Shown: positions 7,603 to 15,873 of the stretch, piece after piece
Numbering within the stretch: position 1 is the stretch's first letter
How the letters are laid out: every line of letters starts with the position of its first letter
From: Candidatus Kaistia colombiensis
Lineage (GTDB): Bacteria > Pseudomonadota > Alphaproteobacteria > Rhizobiales > Kaistiaceae
Direction: 5' to 3'
NCBI GenBank assembly: GCA_029203105.1
Contig: CP119318.1
Coordinates: forward strand, 2,184,501 to 2,248,500
Length of the DNA: 64,000 bases
Notes under the pieces: model-generated
What the model saw: the letters and a program-made list of their open reading frames with translations, nothing else
Database searches by the model: none
What the model was told of the DNA's origin: nothing
Position numbers and translations under genes: made by a program

Positions 7603-8170
7603 CTTTTTTCTCCTGGTCGACATCGGATCGACCTCTTGCGGCGGCGGCCCCGGTTTCGGTGGGGCGGTTCGTTCATCCCGTCGCCGATGAGCTGAATTTG
7701 GTCCTCGCCACCGCAGCTTACAAGCGTGAGAATTTTTCTCGAGATCGACCGACTGACCCTGGCATTCCTAATTTTGAGGGCATTATCGGCGATAATCGGA
7801 TAAAATTTCCCCCAGATATCGAATTATAGGAATTAAATGCGATTGCATGCCCCGATTGTTCACCCTTCCTAACGGCATCGTTCAAGAAGTGGTGATGCTT
7901 ATTGTTGCCAAGGCTCATCAAATTGCGATTGCCGGGTGCCGCGGGCGATCGGTCCGGGGCGGAATCGCCGTCTGAGTCGGCTGTGCGACGGTCAAAGATC
8001 GCCAAGACGATTGTTGCTCAAGCTTCTAAATTGGCGCGCGTCCGCCCCCCGCATCGTGCCTGGCTGCCGGCCGGAGGCGCGCATCTGCGCCAAGCCGGAT
8101 GGGCGGGGTGGCGCCTCAGCCGGCTAGGCTCGAAGGTCGGTGGTGTGGCCGCGGTCGGGGGGGGGCAAAC
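7603..8170. other. Gene-free interval, AT-richer
   Basis: More than 550 bases without a convincing gene. Roughly 7725-7925 is distinctly AT-richer than the surroundings (for example GATAATCGGATAAAATTT near 7792) and likely holds the promoter of the DUF1344 gene at 7345-7602. A 95-codon frame at 7718-8005 has no family resemblance. Confidence 0.5.
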
Positions 8171-8171
8171 A

Positions 8172-8214
8172 GAAAAAAAAAACGGCGCCCGGAGGGGTAC
8201 CGGGCGCCGTTTTC
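8172..8214 (-). terminator. Rho-independent terminator after DUF1344 paralogue 4
   Basis: On the minus strand CGGCGCCCGG and CCGGGCGCCG pair around a six-base loop and are followed by an uninterrupted run of T residues (plus-strand A-run). It lies about 25 bases after the stop of the 8238-8516 gene. It is a strong textbook terminator. Confidence 0.9.
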
Positions 8215-8237
8215 GGAGAGTAGCGTCAACGGGGAGG

Positions 8238-8516
8238 TCAGTAGTTTCCGTAGTCGCCGTCACTCTCCGGGTGGGGATCGAAAGCCGTGATGCCGTGGTT
8301 CTGGCCGGTGTAGGTCACGCCGACATTCTGGCCAGGCAGAATTCCATAGAGCACCGCCGGATTGGCGAAGGTGAATGTCTGCCCCGATTGCAGCGTCAAT
8401 GTGCCGTGGGCAACATTGACGCTCGTGACCGAGCCTTCGACTTCTTCGGCGGCGTAGGCGAAGGCGCCCGAGGCGAGGAATGCGACGGACGCTGCAGCGA
8501 GAGCGAGTTTGCTCAT
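8238..8516 (-). CDS. Small exported DUF1344 protein, paralogue 4 (divergent)
   Basis: 92 residues. A signal peptide (MSKLALAAASVAFLASGAFAYA) precedes AEEVEGSVTSVNVAHGTLTLQSGQTFTFANPAVLYGILPGQNVGVTYTG. The C-terminus is acidic and aromatic (HPESDGDYGNY). It is the most diverged of the four paralogues and the only one with its own strong terminator, so it is probably the oldest branch of the array. GGAG lies 8 bases upstream of ATG 8516. Confidence 0.83.
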   Translation of the reverse strand: MSKLALAAASVAFLASGAFAYAAEEVEGSVTSVNVAHGTLTLQSGQTFTFANPAVLYGILPGQNVGVTYTGQNHGITAFDPHPESDGDYGNY

Positions 8517-8891
8517 GATGAGATCTCCAGTTCCTACCTTGCCGGGCCAGGGTCTGATGAAATGTCCCCGAAGGAAAACGTCTGCCCGTCCCTGGTCATA
8601 TCGGAAGATGGATGCGCCTCATCCGAAGGCAACTCACAAGGAATTCATCAACTTAGATCTTGATCGCCGGTCACGCTCGCAGGGTGGCCGGCTGAGGATC
8701 CGAGCTTGGCCGAGGCCTCCGTTTTGGCTGGAAATTGCGGGCCGCCCTGCCATTCGGCGGGTGCGATCACAGTTTCGTGAAAGTCGTTGTTGCTGATTAT
8801 AGCAAAGCTTACGATCAGTGCAAGTGATTGTGTCCTGTGCTCATTCCCTGGGCGCCGATCCCGCTTATCCATCGACGCGCGAAGCTGGCGT
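8517..8891. other. Gene-free divergent promoter region
   Basis: The interval separates the leftward DUF1344 gene from aroC. It contains no gene; the part near 8780-8830 is AT-richer. The aroC promoter candidate is listed separately. Confidence 0.5.
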
Positions 8892-8920
8892 TTGACGGAA
8901 GGCCCCCGGCTTTCTAGAAC
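8892..8920 (+). promoter_or_regulatory. Candidate sigma70 promoter of aroC
   Basis: TTGACG (8892-8897) and TAGAAC (8915-8920) are spaced by 17 bases, 30 bases before the aroC start. An inverted repeat, GGCCCCCGG and CCGGGGCC, overlaps the spacer and -10 region. Confidence 0.5.
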
Positions 8921-8949
8921 CGGGGCCAATCTTCGGGAGCCGTTCGCCC

Positions 8950-10035
8950 ATGTCGCACAATACCTTCGGCCATCTGTTTCGCGTCACGACCTGGGGCGAG
9001 AGCCACGGACCCGCTCTTGGCGCGGTCGTCGATGGCTGTCCGCCGCGCATCGCCATCTCGGAAGCCGAGATCCAGGCCTGGCTGGACAAGCGCAAGCCAG
9101 GCACGTCGCGCTTCACCACCCAGCGCCGCGAGCCCGACGAGGTGCGCATTCTTTCCGGCGTCATGCCGCAGGAAGATGGCACGCTGTTGACCACCGGCAC
9201 GCCGATCGCGCTCGAGATCCAGAATGTCGACCAGCGTTCCAAGGACTATGGTGACATCAAGGACCGCTACCGGCCCGGCCATGCCGACCTCACCTACGAC
9301 CTGAAATACGGCATCCGCGACTATCGCGGCGGTGGCCGCTCCTCGGCCCGCGAGACGGCGGCGCGTGTCGCCGCGGGGGCCATCGCCCGCAAGGTCGTGC
9401 CGGGCATGACGGTTCGCGGCGCGCTGGTGCAGATCGGTCCGCATAAGATCGATCGCGCGCGCTGGAACTGGAACGAGGTCGATCAGAACCCGTTCTTCTG
9501 CCCCGACGCCGAGACGGCCAAGGTGTGGGAGGAATATCTCGATGGCATCCGCAAGGCGGGCTCCTCGGTCGGCGCGGTGATCGAGGTGATCGCCGAGGGC
9601 GTTCCGGCGGGCCTCGGCGCGCCGGTCTATGCCAAGCTCGACCAGGACATCGCCAGCCTGCTGATGTCGATCAACGCCGTGAAGGGCGTCGAGATCGGCG
9701 AGGGCTTCGATGCCGCGGCGCTGACCGGCGAGGAGAATGCCGACGAGATGCGCATGGGCAATGACGGCAAACCGCTGTTCCTGTCGAACCATGCGGGCGG
9801 CATTCTCGGCGGTATTTCGACCGGCCAGCCGATCGTCGCCCGCTTCGCTGTCAAGCCGACCTCGTCGATCCTGACGACGCGCCGTTCAATCACGGCCAAG
9901 GGCGAGGAAGTCGACGTCATGACCAAAGGCCGGCATGACCCCTGCGTCGGAATCCGCGCAGTGCCGATCGGCGAAGCAATGGTCGCCTGCGCCGTCGCCG
10001 ACCACTTCCTTCGTCATCGCGGCCAGAACGGCTGA
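8950..10035 (+). CDS. aroC: Chorismate synthase
   Basis: 361 residues, the normal length. It converts 5-enolpyruvylshikimate-3-phosphate to chorismate with reduced FMN, the last shikimate step. Family signatures are visible: GESHGPALGAVVDGCPP near the N-terminus, YRGGGRSSARETAARVAAGA near residues 123-142, and the C-terminal RHDPCVGIRAVPIGEAM. GGGAG stands 10 bases before the ATG. The product of AroA (31624-32895, same window) is its substrate, though the genes are 22 kb apart. Confidence 0.97.
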   Translation: MSHNTFGHLFRVTTWGESHGPALGAVVDGCPPRIAISEAEIQAWLDKRKPGTSRFTTQRREPDEVRILSGVMPQEDGTLLTTGTPIALEIQNVDQRSKDYGDIKDRYRPGHADLTYDLKYGIRDYRGGGRSSARETAARVAAGAIARKVVPGMTVRGALVQIGPHKIDRARWNWNEVDQNPFFCPDAETAKVWEEYLDGIRKAGSSVGAVIEVIAEGVPAGLGAPVYAKLDQDIASLLMSINAVKGVEIGEGFDAAALTGEENADEMRMGNDGKPLFLSNHAGGILGGISTGQPIVARFAVKPTSSILTTRRSITAKGEEVDVMTKGRHDPCVGIRAVPIGEAMVACAVADHFLRHRGQNG

Positions 10036-10063
10036 TCGTCCATTCGGCCCGGAGGAGACGGAT

Positions 10064-10351
10064 ATGAGCGTCGCGCGGATCGGTGAATTCAGGGCGGCCG
10101 ACGGCAAGGGAGATGCGCTGGCGGATTTCCTCGCCTCGATCCGATCGATCATCCTCGGCTCCGACGGCGCGATCTCCTGCGAGGTGTTGCGCGATCGGGC
10201 TGATCCGGGCCGCTTCTTCGTGATCGAGCGCTGGCAGACGGCCGAGGCGCACCAGGCCTCGATCAAGAACATCCCGCCGGAGATGTTCAAGACGGCGATG
10301 GCGCTGTTCGCCGAGGCGCCGAAGGGCAGCTATTTCGACAGCCTGGCCTGA
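10064..10351 (+). CDS. Antibiotic-biosynthesis-monooxygenase-fold protein
   Basis: 95 residues with the ABM/dimeric alpha-beta barrel pattern: an N-terminal strand (SVARIGEFRAADGKGDALADFLASI), a central GAISCEVLRDRADPGRFFVIERWQTAEAHQAS, and the closing LFAEAPKGSYFDSL. Such proteins act on quinones or are heme or stress related; the substrate is not predictable. The ATG at 10064 has GGAGGAG 7 bases upstream. It follows aroC after 28 bases and precedes an FMN reductase, so a redox or quinone-related role is a fair inference. Confidence 0.8.
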   Translation: MSVARIGEFRAADGKGDALADFLASIRSIILGSDGAISCEVLRDRADPGRFFVIERWQTAEAHQASIKNIPPEMFKTAMALFAEAPKGSYFDSLA

Positions 10352-10367
10352 CCGGCGGGGGAAACGA

Positions 10368-10385
10368 AACGGTTGACGGACCGTT
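10368..10385. promoter_or_regulatory. Inverted repeat AACGGT-N6-ACCGTT
   Basis: Perfect 6-base arms with a 6-base spacer, overlapping a TTGACG -35-like hexamer at 10373-10378 upstream of the FMN reductase gene. A repressor site is inferred. Confidence 0.4.
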
Positions 10386-10412
10386 CACCGCGCTGCGATC
10401 TGATGAGTTCTA

Positions 10413-10426
10413 TATATGATCATATA
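10413..10426. promoter_or_regulatory. Perfect 14-bp palindrome TATATGATCATATA
   Basis: An AT-only-flanked palindrome in a GC-rich region, about 32 bases upstream of the FMN reductase start. It is a candidate operator for a dimeric regulator such as HxlR or MarR, or part of the core promoter. Confidence 0.45.
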
Positions 10427-10457
10427 GACTTATCGGATCTGCACAGGACGTTTCGTT

Positions 10458-11030
10458 TTGCTCAAGCTTCAAACCATCGTCGCGTCGACCCGTCCGGGCC
10501 GCGCCGGTCTCTCCATCGGCAGCTGGTTCCACGACATCGCTGCGGCGCACAAGGCCTTTCAGGCCGAACTGATCGACCTGAAGGCCGTCAACCTGCCGAT
10601 GTTCGACGAGCCGCATCACCCGCGCATGCGCCAGTATGCGCACCAGCACACCAAGGACTGGAGCGCGACGATCGACGCGGCCGACGCCTTCGTGATCGTG
10701 ATGCCCGAGTACAATCACGGCTTCACCGCCTCGATCAAGAATGCGCTCGACTATCTCTCGCATGAATGGGCGGACAAGCCGGTCGGCTTCGTCAGCTATG
10801 GCGGCGTCTCGGCCGGCACGCGCGCCGTGCAGCTGCTGAAGCCGGTGACGGCTGCGCTCGGCCTGGTGGCGGCCGGCGAGGTCAACATCCCGTTCTTCGC
10901 CCAGTACCGGAAGGACGAGACTTTCGCGCCGCCGGAGAGCTTCACCGATGCGGCCAACCTGATGCTGACCCGCATCGCCAAGGTCGGCACGACGCTGAAG
11001 GCGGGCCGCAAGGAACTGGTGACGGCCTGA
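10458..11030 (+). CDS. NADPH-dependent FMN reductase family protein
   Basis: 190 residues. A flavodoxin-like fold begins LQTIVASTRPGRAGLSIGSW (phosphate-binding loop) and contains the family motif MPEYNHGFTASIKNALDYL near residues 75-93, then SYGGVSAGTRAVQLLKPV. Members reduce flavin, quinone, azo or chromate substrates with NADPH. The start is TTG 10458, with AGGA 9 bases upstream. Two inverted repeats in its leader suggest control by a repressor; no such regulator gene is adjacent. Confidence 0.88.
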   Translation: MLKLQTIVASTRPGRAGLSIGSWFHDIAAAHKAFQAELIDLKAVNLPMFDEPHHPRMRQYAHQHTKDWSATIDAADAFVIVMPEYNHGFTASIKNALDYLSHEWADKPVGFVSYGGVSAGTRAVQLLKPVTAALGLVAAGEVNIPFFAQYRKDETFAPPESFTDAANLMLTRIAKVGTTLKAGRKELVTA

Positions 11031-11063
11031 GCGGCCGCCAGTTCCTTGCAAAGACACGAAATC

Positions 11064-11088
11064 TGGCGGCCTCGGGCCGCCATTTTTC
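11064..11088 (+). terminator. Rho-independent terminator after the FMN reductase
   Basis: GGCGGCC (11065-11071) pairs with GGCCGCC (11075-11081) around TCG and is followed by ATTTTT. Confidence 0.85.
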
Positions 11089-11123
11089 TGTCGGGAGCAA
11101 GCACGTCAGGGGATCGAACTCCC

Positions 11124-11252
11124 TTCACCTCTCCCTGAGGGAGAGGTCGACGGCCGCAGGCCGGCGGGTGAGGGTTTACGGCCTCACCGGATAGTTCCCT
11201 AAACCCTCACCCGGAGCTTCGCTCCGACCTCTCCCTCAGGGAGAGGTGAGGG
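11124..11252. repeat. REP-like hairpin pair (head to head)
   Basis: Two hairpins built on CCTCTCCCT(G/C)AGGGAGAGG, each joined to a CCGGCGGGTGAGGGTTTA-type arm, face each other, so the whole stretch can fold into one long composite structure. The same units recur at 29182-29281, 56968-57022 and, in a variant, 59965-60121. Confidence 0.85.
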
Positions 11253-11275
11253 GGCGTCTGCATCTTTCTCGGTCC

Positions 11276-12550
11276 TCAGCTCAGCCGGACCGGCCGTCCC
11301 TTGCTAGCGCCCTTGCGGGCGAGTTCGAAGGTGGCGACCGCTTCGATATGGCCGGACCACAGGAACTGGTCGACCGGCGTGACGCGGGTGAGCCGGTAGC
11401 CACCGTCGATCAGGATGCGGGCGTCGCGCGCCAGAGTCGCCGGGTTGCAGGAGACGCCGACGATCTTCGGCACGACGGACTTCGCCAGCGTCTCGGCCTG
11501 CGCCTTGGCGCCGGCGCGCGGCGGATCGAACACGACGGCCTTGAATTCCTTCAGCTCGACCGGCGCCATCGGGTTGAGGAACAGGTCGCGCCGGCGCGTC
11601 GTCACCGCCTTGATGCCCTTGGAGAAGCGCATCGAGCGGTCGAGCGCCTGCAGCAGCTTGGTCTCGCCCTCGACGGCGAGCACCGGGAAGCGCCGCGCCA
11701 GTTTCAGCGTGAAGGTGCCGATACCGGAGAAGAGATCGAGGACCTGCCCGCCGGCCTTGCCGACCGCCGCATCGACCAGATCAGCCATGGCGAGTTCCGA
11801 GGGCGCGGTCGCCTGCAGGAAGCCGCCCGGGCTCGGATAGAGCACGATCGGATCGTTGCGGATTTCCGGTACGCGGCTCATGACGATCTCGGCGCCATCC
11901 ACCGTCAGCCGGCAGATCGCTCCATCGGTCGCGGCGCGCCCGAGCGCCTCATAGTCGGCGCGACCGGGCTTGCGTGCGCCTTCGAGCGAAACGTCGAGGC
12001 CGGTATCGGTCGAGACCACGGTCATGCGGGCACGCTTGCCCTGATCGACCAGGCGGTTGGCCAGCGCCGCCAGCTTGTCGCGCCGGGTCTCGATCTCCGG
12101 CACCAGCAGCGGGCACTCCTCGATCGCCAGCACGTCATGGCTCTCGCGCTTGTTGAAGCCGAGCACGATGCCCTGCTCGCCGCGCGCCAGCGTGAACACT
12201 GCGCGACGGCGCGTGTGTGGAGCAAGCGGCACGACCGGATCGACCTCGGTCTCGATGCCGCGCTGGGCGAAGGCATGCACGACGAGGTCGCGCTTCCAGG
12301 CCTGGTATTTCTCCGGCGCCCAGTGCTGCAACGCGCAACCGCCGCAGACGGTGAAATGCCGGCAAGGCGGCTCGACGCGGTCGGGGCTCGGCGTGACGAT
12401 CGAGACGAGATGGCCGCGCTCGCCCTCGATCTCGGCGGTGACGACTTCGCCCGGGAGGGTGAAGGGCACGAAGACCTTCCGGCCCGACGCGGTCTCGGCG
12501 ATGCCGTCGCCCTCGTGGCCGAGGGAGGTGATGGTGAGGGTTTCAGCCAT
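11276..12550 (-). CDS. 23S rRNA (uracil-5-)-methyltransferase-like enzyme (RumA/TrmA family)
   Basis: 424 residues. The N-terminus has a TRAM-like domain (ITSLGHEGDGIAE, FVPFTLPGEVVTAEI). The [4Fe-4S] cysteines CRHFTVCGGCALQHW lie near residues 75-89 and EECPLL further on. The SAM motif LDLFSGIGTFTLKLA, then FDPPRAG, and the catalytic cysteine in GVSCNPATLARD follow. The target uridine (U747 or U1939 of 23S rRNA, or tRNA) is not decided by sequence. The start ATG 12550 overlaps the stop of tlyA by 8 bases (ATGGCTGA), so the two are translationally coupled. Confidence 0.9.
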   Translation of the reverse strand: MAETLTITSLGHEGDGIAETASGRKVFVPFTLPGEVVTAEIEGERGHLVSIVTPSPDRVEPPCRHFTVCGGCALQHWAPEKYQAWKRDLVVHAFAQRGIETEVDPVVPLAPHTRRRAVFTLARGEQGIVLGFNKRESHDVLAIEECPLLVPEIETRRDKLAALANRLVDQGKRARMTVVSTDTGLDVSLEGARKPGRADYEALGRAATDGAICRLTVDGAEIVMSRVPEIRNDPIVLYPSPGGFLQATAPSELAMADLVDAAVGKAGGQVLDLFSGIGTFTLKLARRFPVLAVEGETKLLQALDRSMRFSKGIKAVTTRRRDLFLNPMAPVELKEFKAVVFDPPRAGAKAQAETLAKSVVPKIVGVSCNPATLARDARILIDGGYRLTRVTPVDQFLWSGHIEAVATFELARKGASKGRPVRLS

Positions 12551-13298
12551 GGGCTGCTTCTTTCCTAACGCCGAGCAGGAATTCGTGATTGCCATCGCCG
12601 CCGGCGATCGGGGAGGGGATGAGGCCGTCGACGACCCATCCCGGCTCCGCGGCAATCCAGTCGACGATGCGCTGGACGGCAGCCTCGCCTTCGCCGGCGT
12701 CGCGAACGAGGCCGTTCTTGGCGATGCCGTCCTTGCCGACCTCGAATTGCGGCTTGATCAGCAGGATGCCCCAGCTGCCCGGTTCCGCCATTTCGAGGGC
12801 GGGCGGCAGGGCAAGGCGGAGCGAGATGAAGGAGACATCGCAGACGATGGCGTCAAACGGCTCGCCGATATCCTCGGCGGTCAGGTCGCGGACATTGAGG
12901 CCCTCGCGCATGGTGACGCGCGAACGGCCGGCGACGCGCGGGTGCAACTGGCCATGGCCGACATCGAGCGCATGGACATGACGGACGCCGCGCTCCAGCA
13001 GCACTTCGGTGAAGCCGCCGGTCGAGGCGCCGAGGTCGAGTGCGGTGCGATCGGTCGGGTCGTAGCCGAAATGGTCCAGCCCGGCGACGAGCTTCAGCGC
13101 GGCGCGCGAGACATAGCGCTGCGCCGGGTCGTCGATTTCAAGCGTCGCATTGGGCCGGATCGTCGCGGCCGGCTTGGTGATCAGGATGCCGTCGACGCGG
13201 ACATGGCCGCGCAAGACGGCGTCGCGCGCTTTCGCACGCGAAGCGACCAGCCCGCGCGCGAGCAGGACCATGTCCAGGCGATGTGTGGTGTCGTTCAT
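12543..13298 (-). CDS. tlyA: TlyA family rRNA (cytidine-2'-O)-methyltransferase
   Basis: 251 residues. An S4 RNA-binding domain (residues about 5-65, RLDMVLLARGLVASRAKARDAVLRGHVRVDG) is followed by an FtsJ-like domain with the SAM motif LDLGASTGGFTEVLLERG and later CDVSFISLRLALPP and KPQFEVGK. TlyA methylates 16S and 23S rRNA in characterised species. I used ATG 13298 (MNDTTHRLDM); an upstream in-frame extension is only GC-rich filler. In related genomes tlyA directly follows dxs; here dxs is 4 kb away (17260-19182). Confidence 0.92.
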   Translation of the reverse strand: MNDTTHRLDMVLLARGLVASRAKARDAVLRGHVRVDGILITKPAATIRPNATLEIDDPAQRYVSRAALKLVAGLDHFGYDPTDRTALDLGASTGGFTEVLLERGVRHVHALDVGHGQLHPRVAGRSRVTMREGLNVRDLTAEDIGEPFDAIVCDVSFISLRLALPPALEMAEPGSWGILLIKPQFEVGKDGIAKNGLVRDAGEGEAAVQRIVDWIAAEPGWVVDGLIPSPIAGGDGNHEFLLGVRKEAAHG

Positions 13299-13395
13299 GG
13301 CGCGAGTGATGGCGCGCGCGGCGGCCAAGCGCAAGGGTTATGCGGCCGCAGGCCTGTTCCACGGCGATGAAATGCCCCCAAAAGGGGCCGGACGC

Positions 13396-14124
13396 TCAGC
13401 GGTGGGCGGCGATCAGCATCATCATCGGCCGGTCGCGCTCTTCGGCGAGCGAAGGCTGCGCGGCGATTTCGGCGTCGGTCGGACCCCATTCCTCGAAATG
13501 GCTGATGGTAAAGCCCTGCCGGATCATCGCATTGAGCTGGGTGCCGATCGTGCGGTGATGCTTGATCACGCCGTTGGCGAGCCAGTCGGTCGTGCGCGGG
13601 CCCTCGGCGCTGTAGCGATCGATCGGCCAGGTCCGGCGGCCCTCGGCATCCATCACCCAGCCGGGCCTGGTCGGCGCCATGTAGATCGGGTGTTCGATCG
13701 AGAAGACGAGCTTGCCGCCGGGGGCGAGCGCGCGGTGGATCGTCGCCAGCAGCCTCGGCAAGTCCTCGATGTAATGAAGCGTCAGCGAGCTGTAGACGAA
13801 GTCGAAGGCGGCTTCCGGCAATTCCAGCGTTTCGAGATCGGCGCGCTCGTAGCGGATCCCCGGATCGTCGGTCATCGACCCGGCGCGCGCCAGCATCGCT
13901 TCCGAAACGTCGAGGCCAAGCACCGCTGCCGCGCCCTGTTCGCGGGCATGGCGGCAGAACCAGCCATAGCCGCAGCCGAGATCGACGACGCGCAGACCCT
14001 CGAGGTCAGGCAGGATCGCCCGGATGGCCGGCCATTCGCCGGCTCCGGCCAGGCCTTCGACGGATCGGCGCAGCTGGCTGTAGCCTTCGAAGAAGGCCGG
14101 ATTGTCATAGATGTTCTGGGTCAT
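13396..14124 (-). CDS. Class I SAM-dependent methyltransferase
   Basis: 242 residues. The Rossmann-fold motif I is VVDLGCGYGWFCRHAREQGA (about residues 45-64), motif II LGLDVSEAMLARA, and motif IV FDFVYSSLTLHYIEDLPRLLATIHRALAPGGKLVFS. The substrate is unknown; the family includes enzymes acting on small molecules. Good ribosome site (GGAG, 9 bases). It is flanked by tlyA and dmeF on the same strand but with no sign of a shared function. Confidence 0.85.
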   Translation of the reverse strand: MTQNIYDNPAFFEGYSQLRRSVEGLAGAGEWPAIRAILPDLEGLRVVDLGCGYGWFCRHAREQGAAAVLGLDVSEAMLARAGSMTDDPGIRYERADLETLELPEAAFDFVYSSLTLHYIEDLPRLLATIHRALAPGGKLVFSIEHPIYMAPTRPGWVMDAEGRRTWPIDRYSAEGPRTTDWLANGVIKHHRTIGTQLNAMIRQGFTISHFEEWGPTDAEIAAQPSLAEERDRPMMMLIAAHR

Positions 14125-14201
14125 GGCGCCATTCTCCGTCCGTCTTGCTGCCGGATGGCGTCGTCTAGCACAATTCGCCCCGTTTTCGCGCTCGCGCGCG
14201 A

Positions 14202-15158
14202 TCAGCCGGGCTGGGCGCGCGCGACTTCCACCGTGACATGCGACAGGCCCGCGAGGCCGGAAAGCCGGCGCCGGTAGGCGTCGGGCGTCGCGGGATCGGC
14301 TGCGACGAGGCTGATCACCGCCGCATTGTGGCCGGGGCCGACGCGCCAGAGATGCAGGTCGGTGACGTGGCTGCCGTCCTGCTCGATCGTCGCCCGCATG
14401 GCGGCGGCGAGCTTCGGGTCCGGCACGGTGTCGACCAGGATGCGGCCGCTGGCGCGCATCAGCTGGGCCGACCAGCTGGCGATCATCACCGCGCCGAGAA
14501 TGCCGACGGCGGGGTCGAGCCAGACCCAGTCGAGAAACTGCCCCGCGAGCAACGCCGCGATGGCGAGCACCGACGTCGCCGCGTCGGCGACGACATGCAC
14601 ATAGGCGGCGCGCAGATTGTGGTCGCGCGCCGCGCCGTGACCGTGGTGGTCGTGATGCTCATGCTCATGCTCATGGCTATGCGCATGGTCATGATCGTGC
14701 GCATGGCCCTCGTGCAGCAGGGCCGCGCTGACCAGATTGACGGCGAGGCCGATGACGGCGATGGCGATTGCCGGGCGGAAGTTGATTTCGATGGGGGAGG
14801 CCAGCCGCCATGCCGCGTCGACGGCGATCAGGATGGCGATCATGCCAAGGATGACGGCGCTGGCGAAGGCGGCGAGGTCGCCGACCTTGCCGGTGCCAAA
14901 TGTGAAGGCCGGATCGCGCGCATGGCGCCGGGCGAAGCGATAGGCGAGGGCGGCGACCAGCAGCGCCCCGGCATGGGTCGACATGTGAAAGCCATCGGCC
15001 AGCAGCGCCATCGAGCCATAGACATAGCCGGCGACGATTTCGGCCAGCATGGTCAGGGCGGTGATGCCGACGACGATCATCGTCCGGCGCTGGTTGCGGT
15101 CATGCGACGCGCCGAGAAAGACGTGATCGTGCCCGCCGAGGCTCTGGGTTGCGCTCAT
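14202..15158 (-). CDS. dmeF: CDF-family Co(II)/Ni(II) efflux transporter DmeF
   Basis: 318 residues with six predicted transmembrane segments. The family Asp/His sites are visible in LLADGFHMSTHAG and HVVADAATSVLA. The cytoplasmic loop between segments IV and V is strongly His-rich (about residues 148-180, alternating His with Asp and Glu), as in DmeF of rhizobia. A C-terminal cytoplasmic domain contains DLHLWRVGPGHNAAVISL. It exports cobalt and nickel. The RcnR/CsoR-like repressor gene lies 52 bases upstream on the same strand, giving the known dmeRF arrangement. Confidence 0.9.
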   Translation of the reverse strand: MSATQSLGGHDHVFLGASHDRNQRRTMIVVGITALTMLAEIVAGYVYGSMALLADGFHMSTHAGALLVAALAYRFARRHARDPAFTFGTGKVGDLAAFASAVILGMIAILIAVDAAWRLASPIEINFRPAIAIAVIGLAVNLVSAALLHEGHAHDHDHAHSHEHEHEHHDHHGHGAARDHNLRAAYVHVVADAATSVLAIAALLAGQFLDWVWLDPAVGILGAVMIASWSAQLMRASGRILVDTVPDPKLAAAMRATIEQDGSHVTDLHLWRVGPGHNAAVISLVAADPATPDAYRRRLSGLAGLSHVTVEVARAQPG

Positions 15159-15210
15159 GTTGGGTACTCCTGCGGGCTACTGGCCCGAACGAGGCCGAAA
15201 ACCGCCGGCC

Positions 15211-15480
<270 letters not shown>

Positions 15481-15484
15481 GTGA

Positions 15485-15512
15485 ATATCCTATCCTGGGG
15501 GAGGGGTTATGG
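15485..15512 (-). promoter_or_regulatory. Candidate DmeR/RcnR operator (G-tract flanked by AT)
   Basis: The plus strand has ATATCCTATCCTGGGGGAGG followed by GGTTAT immediately upstream of dmeR. RcnR-like repressors recognise G/C tracts flanked by AT-rich inverted repeats. This is inferred from position and composition. Confidence 0.45.
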
Positions 15513-15640
15513 GAAGCGCTAGATTTGAGGCGTGCTTCGGAAGTGGGGTCGGGACGGGGGAGCGGGGAGCGCTGCTTTGGGAGGGGGCCGGGGCGCGGCT
15601 TCGGGGAGCGAGGTGCGGGGGCACCAAAGCCGACGCGTCA

Positions 15641-15770
15641 CCGGCCGTCATTCCTGCGAAAGCAGGTATCCATGCCGCCACGCGCGCGAAGTTTTGCGAG
15701 GATGGCTGCCCGCATGAGTGGCAACCCGGCGGAATGGATCCCGGGTCTGCACCCGGGATGACGGCGAGCG
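15641..15770. repeat. Approximately 130-bp intergenic repeat, copy 1
   Basis: It begins CCGGCCGTCATTCCTGCGAA and ends GGGATGACGGCGAGCG, with GAGTGGCAACCCGGCGGA inside. Copy 2 (15874-16000) is the same in order and largely identical. Each end contains short palindromes (CCTGCGAAAGCAGG, CCCGGGT-ACCCGGG). Confidence 0.85.
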
Positions 15771-15873
15771 TGTGCCGGCGTCGGCATCATCTTGCCGTAG
15801 AAACGAAATGGTGTGGGAGGGTACGGTTGGCGGCGGGCAGTCCGACAAGATGCGCGCCAAAGCCACCGCACCT

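Noticed and set aside
7718..8005. 95-codon minus-strand frame in the AT-richer gap
   Set aside because: No ribosome site, no family resemblance, and its span is more simply explained as promoter region.
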